A stretch of DNA of 64,000 nucleotides. Origin: Sipunculus nudus (lineage: Eukaryota; Annelida; Sipuncula; Golfingiida; Sipunculidae). The notes below the pieces were generated by a model. The model saw only the letters and a program-made list of their open reading frames with translations, was not told the DNA's origin and made no database searches. The stretch spans positions 47,890,401 through 47,954,400 of the forward strand of contig CM049317.1 in the NCBI GenBank assembly GCA_026874595.1, in the 5' to 3' direction. Below, piece after piece: positions 1-12,138 of the stretch; the stretch's first letter is position 1; every line of letters begins with the position of its first letter. A program made the position numbers and the translations under genes.

Positions 1-1600
1 AAAACAAACATATAAAACTCAAGATTCCATAGAACAAACGGATACTCTGATAACCGCAGTCCATGTCTCGATCTGGAGAATCATACAGAGCAGCAAAGAC
101 GCCGTGTAATTACAAAAATATTGATCTAAGAGGCAGATATAAACATATGTGCGCCATATGTCTTTGTGCTGAATAGGAATGAACTTCTTACTGGATTTCT
201 GGTCCGGACTCAGATTAGACGTCTCGTTCCCAGGCTGACAGGGCCACTTGCACATAAATGTGGCAACTAACTAACTTATTTCGTCTGGGTGATTTGAACA
301 TTGCCTTCGTATACCCCTTTCAGTCAGATAAAAAAATAATATTTCTGATTTCATCTCGACATCCATGCTGCATCCATGTACGGGACGACTAAGGAAAGGC
401 TTTATCTTTTTTTGAATGGGTGTCATGTTCCTTGACATGTCTGCTACAGTAGCAATAACTTAAATGTCATTAGATGATTCCCTTTTTTTATTATAATAAG
501 GACAAAATTGATAAAAATCCTTACTAGACTTGAAAGTGGTCAGATTTTTAGTTTATAAGTCAACGGAGTTCTTAACCTGAAGATTTTTAGATTTTTTAAG
601 GTTTAGTAAGACCAGGGGCGACCCTTCTATATTGTACCCCGTTTTAACTGGATTAAAAACAAAACCTTAAAATATGGTATAACAATATGGGGCATAGAGA
701 GGTGGCCACTGCAGCAAATGAATGTAATGTGTTATAAAAATCCTTGCAGTCAGTGATGTGGACAGTTCAAGAAATAAACCTTCAAAGCGCAAAGAAAACA
801 AAAAATGTAGGTGACAGCGTCTGAGTGATATTACGGTGGTTAATCGGCAAGATGCCCTAAATCACACAAGAGTCATAAAAACATCAAAACATCCCTTATA
901 AACATCCCTGATGACAGCTGCATGACGACGATAGATGATACATACGGATAACCGTCAACCTCGTGTGTGCAAAATATATGCAAACATTAAGGGGGTATTC
1001 ACCAATCTAATATAAAAAATTTCGAGAACACCGAGTCATTTCTGGGAACACCGACAAACAAATTTAAAGATTATAAAGGAAGCACAGACTTTAACCCGTC
1101 AGAAGTTAAACTACAAACAATGCCGAATAATTGTTTCGGAAAGATTGTCTTGGTGTACTTATAATGCACGTAACCTGCTCAGCATGCACATCTTGTTATT
1201 TCCTACTTCTTGGGAACAAACACAGCAGCCACGTTTATATAACAAATTCTCACCATACACATAATTAGCCAGAGGTCGATGATCTAAATAAAGACGTTGT
1301 TATATAAATAAACAATTAATGTCGCACACATGCACATGGCAACCGTTAACACGTTTTAGATATAATATAAAGCTCCGGACCGTAGGACAGCAAATCAATG
1401 CCTTGCATGTATAGCAAATTAAATTGAGTCTGCAACCTCTAATCGGGCGGCTACTTTAGTGACAGATATATTTTTTTTAAATAATATACATTATATGGTC
1501 GGCTTATTGAACGATGATCACACATATATTTCCTGATTTGCTAGGAAGAGAGAATTGTGAATAAACCCTGTGAAGAAAGGTGTTTAAATCAGACGATTCC
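1..1600. other. AT-rich non-coding DNA, nothing recognised
   Basis: I see no supported gene, RNA or mobile-element boundary here. Short open frames occur on both strands at chance length, without splice-site context or recognisable motifs. Confidence 0.5.
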
Positions 1601-1611
1601 AATCCCGTTGT

Positions 1612-1712
1612 GGGCAGACGACCACCCTTAGGACGATATGTTAAAGCTTAGGCCTGGCAGAGAATTCGTCATGTCGATTTTCTGCTCTGAGAATCCCCTT
1701 CTAGGCGGAGGT
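1612..1712 (+). repeat. Dispersed repeat A, copy 1
   Basis: About 100 bp that align, with roughly 70% identity by eye, to 51,045-51,137 in the same orientation. Shared blocks include GACCACCC, a CTGGCAG block (GGCCTGGCAG here, GGTCTGGCAG in the other copy), TCGATTT and CCCTTCTAG in the same order and similar spacing. No terminal repeats or coding capacity are visible, so the family is unknown. Confidence 0.5.
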
Positions 1713-2210
1713 CTTGAAAAGAAACTGGATATGTATGCTCATATCTTATAGCAACAGAGCCCAGTACCAGACTTCTTGGCAGATTTATCTCTGCTGTCTG
1801 TAAGATATATAATTTATATAAAATTTGTCTACAGGTTAATTTATAGTTGTAATTAATTACACACATGTTATCCTTTATGTCAAAATTTGGTCATACCTAC
1901 ACTGAAAAAAAGAATCAGGACATACTAAAAATGATTTGTTTCCAAATTTCGTCGCGAATGGATATGTGGAGTGTGAAGTGAGCATTTTCTATTTGCACAA
2001 ATAAAGCAATCAGTTGGTTCTGATAGCTACTAATAAGTTTATCCAGTATTTTGGAGAGATTTTTCTAGCAGTGTGGACTTAGAAAATGGTGCCGTCCTGG
2101 CTAATCAAAGCTTTGTTTATAGCAACATGTATGAAGAGTCATTCGGAAAAGGTGTTTTATGCTAATATTTGCTTACAGCACTTGTACACTCACGTGTTAA
2201 ATCTTTTGCA

Positions 2211-2511
2211 ATAGACCAAAAAGAGAAGGTATTATATTCAGGCCCTTTTTACAGAAATCAGTGCGGGCGGGCGATTTTTCTTTACCTTTTTTGTATGTTT
2301 CGATAAAAATGTCATTTTGATTAGAAAAAAAGAATGATAATAACATAAATTTATTGCTTAAACGGGTAAAAGCACTACATAACAGAGAAAAACTTATCAA
2401 AAAGGTATTATTTGTCTTCTTGAAAGATGAATATCAAAATAAAAAATTTTCATGCGCGGGGTTAAAATTGACGCGGGCGGTGCCTGAGAACCATACCTTT
2501 TTTAGCCTTAT
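2211..2511 (+). mobile_element. MITE family 1, copy 1
   Basis: A non-coding element of about 300 bp with imperfect terminal inverted repeats. The left end reads ATAGACCAAAAAGAG followed by AAGGTAT; the right end reads GAGAACCATACCTTTTTT followed by AGCCT. The body, including a central stretch ending in TTGACGCGGGCGG, is shared with copies at 13,960-14,226 (same strand) and 56,543-56,851 (opposite strand). No transposase frame is present, so it must be moved in trans. The open frames that cross it are incidental. Confidence 0.7.
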
Positions 2512-2780
2512 GTTCACCATGTTTCCTAGTAGATGGGACCGAATACTGAATCCCAGTTATACCCAAGCTATACTCCTCCTGGTCCATTCACAAATGGCTG
2601 TGGCAACATGTTCAACAATGATTTGATGGACTCTATCCACAAATTGTAGAACTAATGATGTCATTCCCATTTTTCATGCACCAATTACAGTCAGGGCGTT
2701 TGAAAGATCATTTGACTCTACGCTTAAATGCTGTACTAATATAAGGTCAATGCTTTGATGATTAAATCCTGATAGCACTT

Positions 2781-2858
2781 GTATATTTAGTACTATAAAT
2801 ATGCAGTAAAGAGCATATGTATATTTAGTACTATAAGTATGCAGTAAAGAGCATATAT
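2781..2858 (+). repeat. Two-copy tandem repeat, unit about 40 bp
   Basis: The block TATATTTAGTACTATAA (A/G)TATGCAGTAAAGAGCATAT occurs twice in direct succession with one or two differences. It is a local tandem duplication without coding potential. Confidence 0.75.
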
Positions 2859-3282
2859 AGTTCTGAGCATGATAACGACTAGTAATTTGAGGACACGTGT
2901 AATTAGTGAGAGAATGACATAAAACAATTGTTCATTTGTGAGAGTGCACCTGTAATTGAGTGAGGACAGGTCATGGCACATTTACGTCACAGAGGGCACA
3001 CCTGCCTGTATGGTAATTGCAATATTATTTTCTGAAATGTAACCGGCGTGATATACTTTATGGACCAGGCTAGCATCCTGCAATGATTCCTTCGTTATAG
3101 ATTTATAGTATTAAAAACACTTTTTCGTATTTTGTAGCAGTGAGCTTGTCCATCTAAAATATTACTTATTTTATAACAATTTTTGAGGTAAATTAAAGGT
3201 ATTTTCGAAACTTGGTGAAATACTTTTTTGATGCAATTTTGTAATCGATGAAACTCTTGAAATCACTATTAATACCTGTTAT

Positions 3283-3390
3283 ATGCCGAGAGCTATGCAA
3301 ACCGACCAATGATAGCACAGCTGCCACTCCTGGCCAGGGCGACAGCCCTAAACAAACCGCTCCAGCACAGTCAGGACCATAACCTTTGCT
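3283..3390 (+). repeat. Dispersed repeat B, copy 1
   Basis: About 100 bp similar to 52,505-52,605 in the same orientation. Shared blocks include AAACCG(A/G)CCAATGA, ACAGCTGCCAC and CAG(A/T)TCAGGAC. No terminal structure is visible; family unknown. Confidence 0.5.
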
Positions 3391-4543
3391 TCGTGTCACC
3401 ATTCTTTGTAGATCAACATTATTTAGGTATTTTTATATCTGATTGTAAGAGCTTTGAATGATTACCACTTCGCCCACTGAGAAACTTACAAAATAAAGAT
3501 TCTCGGCCATTCTTTTGAGATTCTGTATTTTTTTTCTTTACCTTCGTTATCAGTGGTTCATGTTTTTAACATATACCTGTAATAACACCACGCTATCATG
3601 ACTAATATCTTTAATATACATGACGAAAGTATTTATGTTTTGGTGTATTAACGCAGAATCCAGTGACGCCAACATCCTTTTGTACAGCATGAATTTTCAA
3701 GCCTCTTTTGCTTACCATTTGTTAATACTTGTCAAACATACATTATTTTAAAAGAAACAGCTTTAAAAATCTCCATTGAGTTATTGCTTATAAATAGCAC
3801 AAATGACATAAAAACGTGTCTCGGATGTTTTTCCGTGATAACGGAATGTTTCGGTCTGTTACTGCTCCGACAGACGTTTACAGACGCTTGGAAGAAAACT
3901 AACAACTCTCATACACGGGTAGTAACAGGAAATAAAAGATACAATTTGTTGTGTGCCGAAAATCGAAGATTTCTGCAAGCATGTTGGTCAGATGCGTGTG
4001 TCTGTTTTTCACGATGTTTGTTTGTCCCCACTCTACTGGCCACAGTTTTGTAGCAACCGCTTTCAAACTTACACGGTTGATTGACTATTACCTTTTTTTG
4101 GAAGACTATTGTTTTATAGGTCAAGGTCATCGAAAAAAGTCAAAAGTAAAACTTCGTCAAAAAGAGGCCTATCGTCATATACTATAGCTCTTTTTGTTCC
4201 TCTTAGCTTTTTCAATGAGATGGTATAGCCAAATGTCATCTCAGATGTGTCAATGTGTCTGTCTGTTTGTCAGTTGTTGTTAAATTCGCCTCCCTGTTTG
4301 TGCTCTCGTCTGTTATATTGCATTCAACAGGCCAGATATTTTATCAGTACCTCTGAATCCTATACTGTACATAGAACCCCTACATATCTGGTAAGGGTCA
4401 AGGTCATTAAAAACCCACAAAATTGTTTTTTTTTTTCATATCTTCGTCAACATTTATCGAAACATTAATATTTGGTTTCCCTTTGCTCTGTAGATTATGA
4501 CCCATCTGGATAACACTATATAGTATTACTTTAAGTCCCTCCC
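3391..4543. other. Non-coding DNA with GGTCAAGGTCA motifs
   Basis: No supported gene. GGTCAAGGTCA occurs near 4,119 and 4,395, each followed by AT-rich sequence, which resembles the AGGTCA-rich dispersed repeats elsewhere in the window (7.7-9.6 kb and 53-54 kb). This may be a degenerate relative of those repeats. Confidence 0.35.
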
Positions 4544-4744
4544 AGGTGCTTTCCATGTACGCGTTTTGCAAGCGTTTGCCGCGCGGCGAAAATCCAACCA
4601 GTTAAAAAGTCATGTGCTATTTCCATGTATGCGATTGCCGCGCGGCAAACGCATACAAAACGCTCACATGGAAAAGGACTGGCCGCGCGGCAAACGCATG
4701 CGTTTGACGCGCGGTAGTTTCTGCCGCGCACATGGAAAAGCACC
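4544..4744. mobile_element. CpG-rich fold-back MITE
   Basis: The segment starts AGGTGCTTTCCATGT and ends ACATGGAAAAGCACC, a near-perfect inverted repeat of about 15 bp. The interior is unusually GC-rich for this window and carries TGCCGCGCGGCA-type palindromes near 4,577, 4,636 and 4,682, plus the perfect 16-bp palindrome CAAACGCATGCGTTTG near 4,690. Most of the element could fold back on itself. No clear target-site duplication was found, so the superfamily is undecided (a hAT-like derivative is one possibility). Open frames crossing it are by-products of the palindromes. Confidence 0.7.
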
Positions 4745-5425
4745 CTTAGTCAGATACGGTTTAAACCCTTAGTAAATGTCTCAATACATAAATATATGAT
4801 TACCCACACCGAGGATTACATTATCTCGATATTCTGGCCCAATCGTATGAATATTTGTTTCTCCCTGCCCCTGTCATGTAAGCACACGATTATCCACATG
4901 ATTAGCTTTGACCAGAGACAGGTACATCTGTACAGCTGGTTTGTCGTAGAAAGCCGCCTGGGGTCATTTAGATCTTGCTTTTTTTTTTATAAATTTAATC
5001 GTTCAAATATATCTTTTATTGTGTGTGAAACTTAATATTTGGACAACCAGCTGAAAAGTATAAGTGCACTTTTATTGCAGGAGTCGACATGCATTTTCTC
5101 GCTTCCTTTAAAAAACCTTATTGTTCTAATCTACATATATATGCTTATTTATCATACGAAAATAAGCTAATTCATTTTCAATGCTTTTTTCTGATGTACG
5201 AAAATGAAACGCTGAAACAATATATATTATAAATTTTCTAGACGTAAATACATGTATCCACATACTTTTCTACCATAGCGCACCTTTAGAAAAACAATCA
5301 GGAACAATTAAGGAATAGAACTTGCCTTCACAAATGTATCCTCTTTACCGTAAAATCCAGTATGCTGCACCGAAGTCCGATACTATTATAGGTTCCACAT
5401 AAAGAGAGGCTGGGTAATGAAGCGG
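4745..5425. other. AT-rich non-coding DNA
   Basis: Nothing recognisable: no repeat boundary, RNA gene or exon-like segment that I can support. Confidence 0.45.
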
Positions 5426-5429
5426 GTTC

Positions 5430-5700
5430 ACTGTGCAAGCGAGACAATGTTTGTTATGCTATTCTTGCACCGTTGTAGAGATTAAAAAGTTTCACTTTGT
5501 ATCCGTTTAATGAGATACAGGTTACTTTTATATCATTGATTTTGGTGAAAGCATGTTTCCATCGACCTGTTTATGATCCGGCTCTGTGCGGTGTCTTCTC
5601 TTGCCGGCTGTGTCCTTTATTGATTCAGCACTTTAGCAGCCAGACCTCCTTTGGACCTGTAACGACAGCACGGAACAGTTAAAGCGACGGCTACCCTCCT
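5430..5700 (+). repeat. Dispersed repeat C, copy 1
   Basis: Aligns in the same orientation with 53,985-54,330. Shared blocks include GACAATGTTTGT, CTTGCACCGTTGTA, TGTTTATGATC(C/T)GGCTCTG, TGCGGTGT and AGCCAGACCTCC in matching order. Both copies are non-coding and I see no terminal repeats. It is an old interspersed repeat, family unknown. Confidence 0.65.
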
Positions 5701-5759
5701 CTCCAGAACACTTATACACGGCCCAGGTGAACCATCACACAGGCTGGATTACATCATCA

Positions 5760-7200
5760 TCCCATAACCTTTTTATATCAAACCCCTTTTTTATATAAAA
5801 TATTACACGGTGATTGAAACCTCATTACAATACATGGAAATATCACTGACGAAATCTTATTCGTATGTCATTATTCCAGGACTTTTCGCCACCTGTGTCT
5901 GAACGGACGTCAGTTATCACAAGATGAATTCTTATCACGAATAAATGTCATTTTAATTCATATATGCAGTAATTATATCCTTTCAAGAGACGTCGCTTCA
6001 CTTTGTGTTCCGACAAACGTCGACAGCTAATTAATTCTAAAAGGGGAACTAAGAAAAAACGTATATTTTCACTCACGTCGAACTTTACGGAGATGATCAA
6101 CAGTTTCAAGGTTCGAAGTTCTGTTTAAACATTTTTTCCTATTAGAAGTCTACCTTCCTTAAGCTACCTACATAGATAACATATATTTTCTCTTACAATG
6201 TTACTTCCTTTCATTTGCATACATAATCGATTACTCTCCAAAGCCGCAGACATATTCAATGATGAAGGAAAAACCCATCCATTATATCCATCTATTATCA
6301 CACTCACACAAAATAATTAGCATTACTAAAATGTCCACATCAGGACTGTGCTTCATCTTCTGCAAGAACGAAAATGACATTGTATTCACATCTCCGGAGA
6401 AATTAGAGGAATGTCTAACTCGGTCTAGGACCTCATTTCTTCTTCCATTAAGTGATGGTTTGAGTGGTCTCCTTAGAGATCATTCTCCCACCATGATCCC
6501 GTAGGAGGGTCATACATACAGCTCGGGCCGTGTGTTATTCAGGTTAATCTAATCTTTTCTTGTCAGCCACATGTTTAGAAGACATTGACATGAGGTAGGC
6601 GCGGTCTACTGGATACTGTCGACGATAACAATTTGGTAGGAAATGTTATTGTTATACCACGATTGTCCAGTTATAATATAATCCAGACTTCAGAACGCGT
6701 CTTGTAGAGGCAAAGAGCGAACCGTTGATGTTTTATTGAGGGTATTTCAGTTTGTCATTATTGCATTGTCGAGGATCCATCCGAGGGCTTGAATCTTTGA
6801 AAATCTTGCCCTTTTGCATTGGGCTTCGTCCTATATCTTAAGGTAGATATATTAAGCAACATTGTCGGGACAAAAACTGTCACTGTAAAATTGTAGTTAA
6901 CTCCGTAATTACTTCAAATGTGACCTTGATCAGATGGTCGCATGTTCGAGGTGGTCATCTAACAGAGGATAGGGTACAAAAGATCCAGAACAGATCCGTA
7001 TCACATTAAAGTTTGAAAAATATGGTTGTATTATTTTTGTTGACTTAAGCTGCAATCATGAGACCATGGCTACTTCAAGATTTCAGTTAAACGCAGCATA
7101 AAAACGTCAGTGTGATGTTTTGCAATTACTGAAAACAATATAAAAAATTAATATGACAATCAGTAGAGGGAGGCAGACCCCCTGACGTAGAAACATTTAC
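5760..7200. other. AT-rich non-coding DNA
   Basis: No coding signal or repeat structure that I can support. Confidence 0.4.
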
Positions 7201-7221
7201 ATTTTATCCCCTACCCTATGA

Positions 7222-7366
7222 TAAACTAGAATTATTTGTGATCTAATCAGGAACGGTTGTAATATTATTACTTTCCATTAAGATCTCTTCTCCAGAATAA
7301 ACTGGAACAATTTGTGATCTGATCGGGAACGTTTGTAATATTATTAGTTTCTGTTAAGATCGTGAC
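7222..7366 (+). repeat. Two-copy tandem repeat, unit about 80 bp
   Basis: Two adjacent diverged copies share ATAAACT(A/G)GAA, AATTTGTGATCT-like, TC(A/G)GGAACG and TTTGTAATATTATTA-like blocks at a period of about 80 bp. It has no coding potential. Confidence 0.65.
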
Positions 7367-7687
7367 ATGAAACTTTATGCTTTCATGTTTTTTATATTTG
7401 ATTTGAGGCCGACTGTGACGTCAATGCCAGAATATTCGTCTGCTTAAAACAATCTCTCATCTCTCTTCTCTTATGGATTAAACGATATATATGGTCGTCT
7501 TTAATGGGAGTTTTCCCCCTCACGGATGCTGCTTCACAGTAAGAAGTATTCAGAAACCATTGATTAAGACAATAATTATTATATAGTTGTATTTCTTATG
7601 TGGAAGAAGACATTGACCAGCTAAAATTGAATGTAATGTAGAAAATGTGGACAAATCCCATTGACGATTGAGAGAACAAGTGGCCCA

Positions 7688-9600
7688 TGGGCCATGACGC
7701 TCAGCTAATTTTAACTGGGTGCTCATGTTTTTCTATAAACGTTATATATTTTCTTTGAGAATAGCCTATGGCTTAAGTTACATGGTTGAAAAAAGGGACA
7801 GAAAATTAAATTTCAGGATTCATAGGAGACCTACCCAGGACTCCCCTGGATATCACAATAGAGGGATCCAAGGAAAATTGATACAATTTGTACCCTGTCT
7901 GTCTGGGTGGTCAAAATCATGTTTCTAGCAGAATATAGGTCACCATGTTCCAATTTCAGGTTTCCAAGGAGAATCGCCAAGGATTTCCCTGAATATCATA
8001 TGAGAAGAGTCTAGGGCTAATGAATACAATTTGTGCCTTGTCTGTATAAGTGCGCAATACCATTTTTCAGTCCCTAGGTCACACAATATAGGTCACGATG
8101 ACCCAACTTCAGATTTCCAAGGACACTTGACTAGGACCTACCTAAATTTTATGTTAAAAGATTCTTGGGCTAATGGCTACAATTGGTGCCCTGTCTGACT
8201 GTCTGGGTGCTTATATGACATCTTTTTTGATAGGTCGCAAAATATAGGTCATAGTGACCTAATTTCAGTTTTCCAAGGACACTGGCCAAGGATGTCTCAG
8301 AATGTAACATTAGAAGATTCTTGACCTAACAGATACAATGTGTGCCCTGTCTGACTGTCTGGGTGCTTATATGACATATTTTCTGATAGGTTGCAAAATA
8401 TATGTCATAGTGACCTAATTTCTGTTTTCCACAGACACTTGCCAAGGATGTCTCAATGTTACATTAGAAGATTCTAGGCCTAAAAATATAATGTGTGCCC
8501 TGCCTGACTATCTGAGTGCTCAATATCCTGTTTTCGGCCAGTAGGACACAAAATGTAGGTCACCATGACCTAAAAGGAGATTTGCCTAGGAACTCCAAGG
8601 ATGTTGCATTGGAAGATTCTAGGCCTTACAGATATGATTTGTGCCCATCTGACATTCAGGAGGCTCAAAATCAGGTTTTTGTCTTGTAGGTCACAAAATG
8701 TAGGTCACCATGACCTAAATTCAGGTTTCCAAGGAGATTTGCCTAGAGCCTCCCAGGAAATCGTGTATGAAGATGCTAGGCCTTACAGATACGATTTCTC
8801 TTCATCTGACATTCAGGATGCTCATATGACATCCTTTTCCTATAGGTCACAGAATATAGATCAGAGTGACCTAGTTTCAGGTTTCCAAGGACATTTGCCT
8901 AGGATCTCCTCATCCCCATCTGACATTCAGTGTGCTCGAATGTTTTCGGCCTGTAGGTCACAAAGATATAATTCCAGGTTTCCAAGGTGATTTGCCTAGG
9001 ACCTCCCTAAATGTCATGTTGGAGGATCCTAGGCCTTATCGATTCAATTTCGGCCCCGTCTGACTGTCTGATGTTAAAGCCTTGTTTTCGGCCGGAAGGT
9101 CATAAAATATTGGTCTCAATGACCTTATTTCAGGTTTCAAAGGAGATTTGCCTAGAAACTAACAGTATAATGTGTTAGAAGATTCAAGGCCTCACAGATA
9201 CGATTTTTCCCCATCTGACATTCAGGGCGCTCATATGATATCTTTTCCCTATAGGTCGCAGAATATAGGTCACAGTGACCTAGTTTCAGGATTCCTAGGA
9301 TCTCCCAAAATCAGGTTAGAAGTTCTAAGCCTAATGGATACAATTTGTGCCCCATCTGACTGTTTGGGTGTTCAAAATCATGTTTTCGGCCCGTATGTCA
9401 CAAAATATAGGTCACCATTATCAAATTTCGGGTTTCCAAGGAGATTTAGCCAGGACCTCTCTGGATATACAGTTAGAAGTTTCTAGGTCTAACAGTTACG
9501 ATTTGTTCCCTGTTAACGGCCAGACGGCCGGACAACCGGACGGACGCCAGACAAAGGGTGATCGCTATAGCTCATTACAGTCAGCTGAGCTAAAAAAACT
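7688..9600 (+). repeat. Tandem array of about eleven ~155-bp units (satellite-like element)
   Basis: Diverged units recur every ~142-158 bp. Each has the order: GAAGATTCTAGGCCT-like block, GATACAATTTGTGCCC, TCTGACTGTCTGGGTGCTC, TTTTCGGCC, (A/C)AAAATATAGGTCA..TGACCT, TTTCAGGTTTCCAAGGAGA and TTGCCTAGGA. One unit near 8,960 is truncated. The array is bounded on the left by GGCCCATGGGCC / CGCTCAGCT and on the right by a GACGG-rich segment ending CAGCTGAGCTAAAAAA. Bivalve genomes are known to carry ~160-bp repeats inside non-autonomous (pearl or Helitron-like) elements; membership of that class is inference. Open frames through the array are repeat artefacts. Confidence 0.8.
8246..9281. promoter_or_regulatory. 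Perfect AGGTCAnnnTGACCT palindromes inside the array
   Basis: Exact matches to the oestrogen-response-element consensus lie at 8,246-8,260 (spacer TAG), 8,557-8,571 (CCA), 8,702-8,716 (CCA) and 9,267-9,281 (CAG, the vitellogenin-type sequence). One- or two-mismatch versions occupy the same place in other units (near 8,095, 8,403, 8,857 and 9,106). The sequence match is direct; any binding by a nuclear receptor is untested, and the palindromes may simply be a conserved part of the repeat. Confidence 0.45.
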
Positions 9601-9604
9601 ACTG

Positions 9605-12050
9605 TAATGCGTCTGTGATTACAGTTTTGAGAATCCGTGCTGGACTTCTGCATCCGATAATCAATCTTTATCTAGGACACGGGATTTGGTAGTCTTCAGG
9701 GGGGGGGAAGGGTTTTGTAATTTGTTTTTGGGCAACAGTATGTCTCTTGTTACTTTTGACAAAAGTAGTCGGTTTACGTGTCCGGCTTTGACTATATAAA
9801 TTCTTAGGTAGTTAGTGGAATCCAGTTATATCATTCCCAAAATATGTTAGCTAAATTTAACAAAATAGTAATATTTCTTGGACTACATTGGACCGTTTGT
9901 ACAAGTCGTATTGGTTTACAGTACCCATTTTGGTTATTAATCGTGAGTTATTCTAAATGGTCTACAATGTACAACTTGGTTATTCTTATTACTCCATGGG
10001 GAGCTTCTTTAACTAGTCTTAAATTGCAATTTAATTATCTAGGCAATTAACGTTATGAAATTTACATTACGGCAATTTGTTAATGGTTATAGATAAACGT
10101 TTGTGTGGAATTTGAGCAGGATTGAACTTTCTCATTTTCAGAGTGAACAGTGTCATCAACCACTTTTAGTATCCGACCAATTTTCGTTCTCAAACGTTAA
10201 AGGTCAATGTTTTGAATTTATATATATGGCATGACACATACGCTAATTAACAATATGAAATACATTTAAAATAAAACACGGTTAAAAAGATTATTTAAAA
10301 ACCTGCTATGTGTAAAAACACCAAGAAAGCACAGTGAAACGCGGAGAGGAAATAAACCTGTACCATTCTTAAACAAGAGACTTTCTTCTTTTATTTATTG
10401 GTTGATTTTGCGTTACTCAGTCAACATTGATCTGTTACCAGACAAAACATTTATCACTTATTACGAACTACAAGAATTACTTGGGCAATGAAATGGTATG
10501 ACTTACAAATCAATGTTATAAAAGATTTACATTCAAATTTGCGTAACTGCATAATGTCAGGTTTGATCTTCACTGATATACTGCAGAACAATATCCATCT
10601 CGACTATTCGCATTTTCTAAAGAATGATAGAAATCAGCACTGAATGTAGATTGTAAGTTTATTTGTAGGTTTTCTGACATTGACGTCATCAACATTTCCA
10701 TTAATATCCATTCAGTTTAATGATTATTTAATTTAAGACTGACAAATTAAAATAAACAAAGCAGTAAAATGGTTTGATCCAATCCGACATATCGCTCTGC
10801 CATCCTGCACAGTTTACATACATGTCTGTTTTGTATATAATAATGTAACAGCAGAAGAGCTCACAACTTCTTTACTCCTCCATTGAAAAATGACTTTGAA
10901 TCCTAATAAACCCCTTTCGCACTGTATACTTTCATGCTGCATCAATAGGTCCTCATATGGGCGAGTGCTCTGAAAAAAAATCGCACCCTCTTCCACGTTA
11001 AAATATACGAATGATTTACATCCTTTGATGCAATGTGCGTCTGTAGCTGTGCACAAAATTATCTATAATTTTCCTACAAACACCATGCCTAAGAAATAAT
11101 GTTATATCTGTCTAGACACTTAAGAAATTTGGACTTTTGAAATCCAATGAAAAAGCAAGAGGTAAGGCATTCATTAAATAAATAAATAAAAATAAATAAA
11201 ATATTGTAATCAGTGCAATTATCATATCGTACATGTTACAAATATCTTTTGCAAGATGCAAGCATATACATCAGTTATCAAATTCATTACCTAAATGAAG
11301 GCAGTAAAACGGTAAGACGGACCAATACGATGCGTGCCTTCACGTATATTTTCTCTAAGCAAAACATGTTGGGCACCATACCTTGTTACTGCATAATATA
11401 AAGTAAATCAAACAAAGGAGTTCTACAAGAGTATTACAGGGATCACATGGAGTTCAAGAGCCGCAAATGCATGAATTAGCAAACATATTTTTATTTCTAA
11501 CACAGTGTACAGTCCAGATTAAAACACATCAAGATTAAGAAACTGAAGAATGTAAAAACGAGAAACGCGCAAGTATTTACTCAAATCTATGTAATGCGTC
11601 ATTGGATCCATATAAGATGATGGTGTCAGAATTGTCCAAATATATTAATCATTAGAACCTAAAATATACGCTCAGAGCTATGATACAGAACAAGCATTTT
11701 GCTAAATAATCTTTTAAGAAATGTTACAATATCTGTATGTCTGAATCGATAACCAATGTATTTCTCGATAGTCATGTTTACGTAATGGAATTGTATACCA
11801 CCAAAATTTTATGTACTGTCAAATGTCTAAAAATGTCTTTTTGAGTAACACGATGCTGCTAATGCTTGGAAGTCATTGCGGCTGCATGTTCAACTAAAAC
11901 CAACTTAAAGATAACGGTCCTTACCTGCATACTGCCATCTTATATAATATTGAATCAGTTTGAAATAAATGAATTTAATCGGATAAAACTTCAATGATTT
12001 CATTAAATAACATGCAAATGCAGAATTATTTCAAACTGTTATAGAGTCAT
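9605..12050. other. AT-rich non-coding DNA
   Basis: Short chance open frames only. A poly-G tract lies near 9,700. I see no exon, RNA gene or element boundary that can be supported. Confidence 0.4.
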
Positions 12051-12054
12051 TGCA

Positions 12055-12056
<2 letters not shown>

Positions 12057-12127
<71 letters not shown>

Positions 12128-12138
12128 CATATATATAT
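12057..12138. repeat. (TA)n microsatellite
   Basis: About 80 bp of nearly pure TA with two small interruptions. Confidence 0.95.

Noticed and set aside
19-255. Minus-strand frame with CKWPCQ, reminiscent of CCN-family cysteine motifs
   Set aside because: Only six residues match; the cysteine pattern and later motifs are absent.
4531-4772. Arg-rich open frames on both strands
   Set aside because: Both are by-products of the GC-rich palindromes of the fold-back element.
7688-9600. CRISPR-like regular spacing
   Set aside because: Units are ~155 bp, diverged and contiguous, in an intron-bearing eukaryotic genome; this is a tandem array.
8601-9607. Open frames of 86-129 codons with internal repeats
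   Set aside because: They are readings through the ~155-bp tandem units; frames differ between units and stops interrupt most of them.
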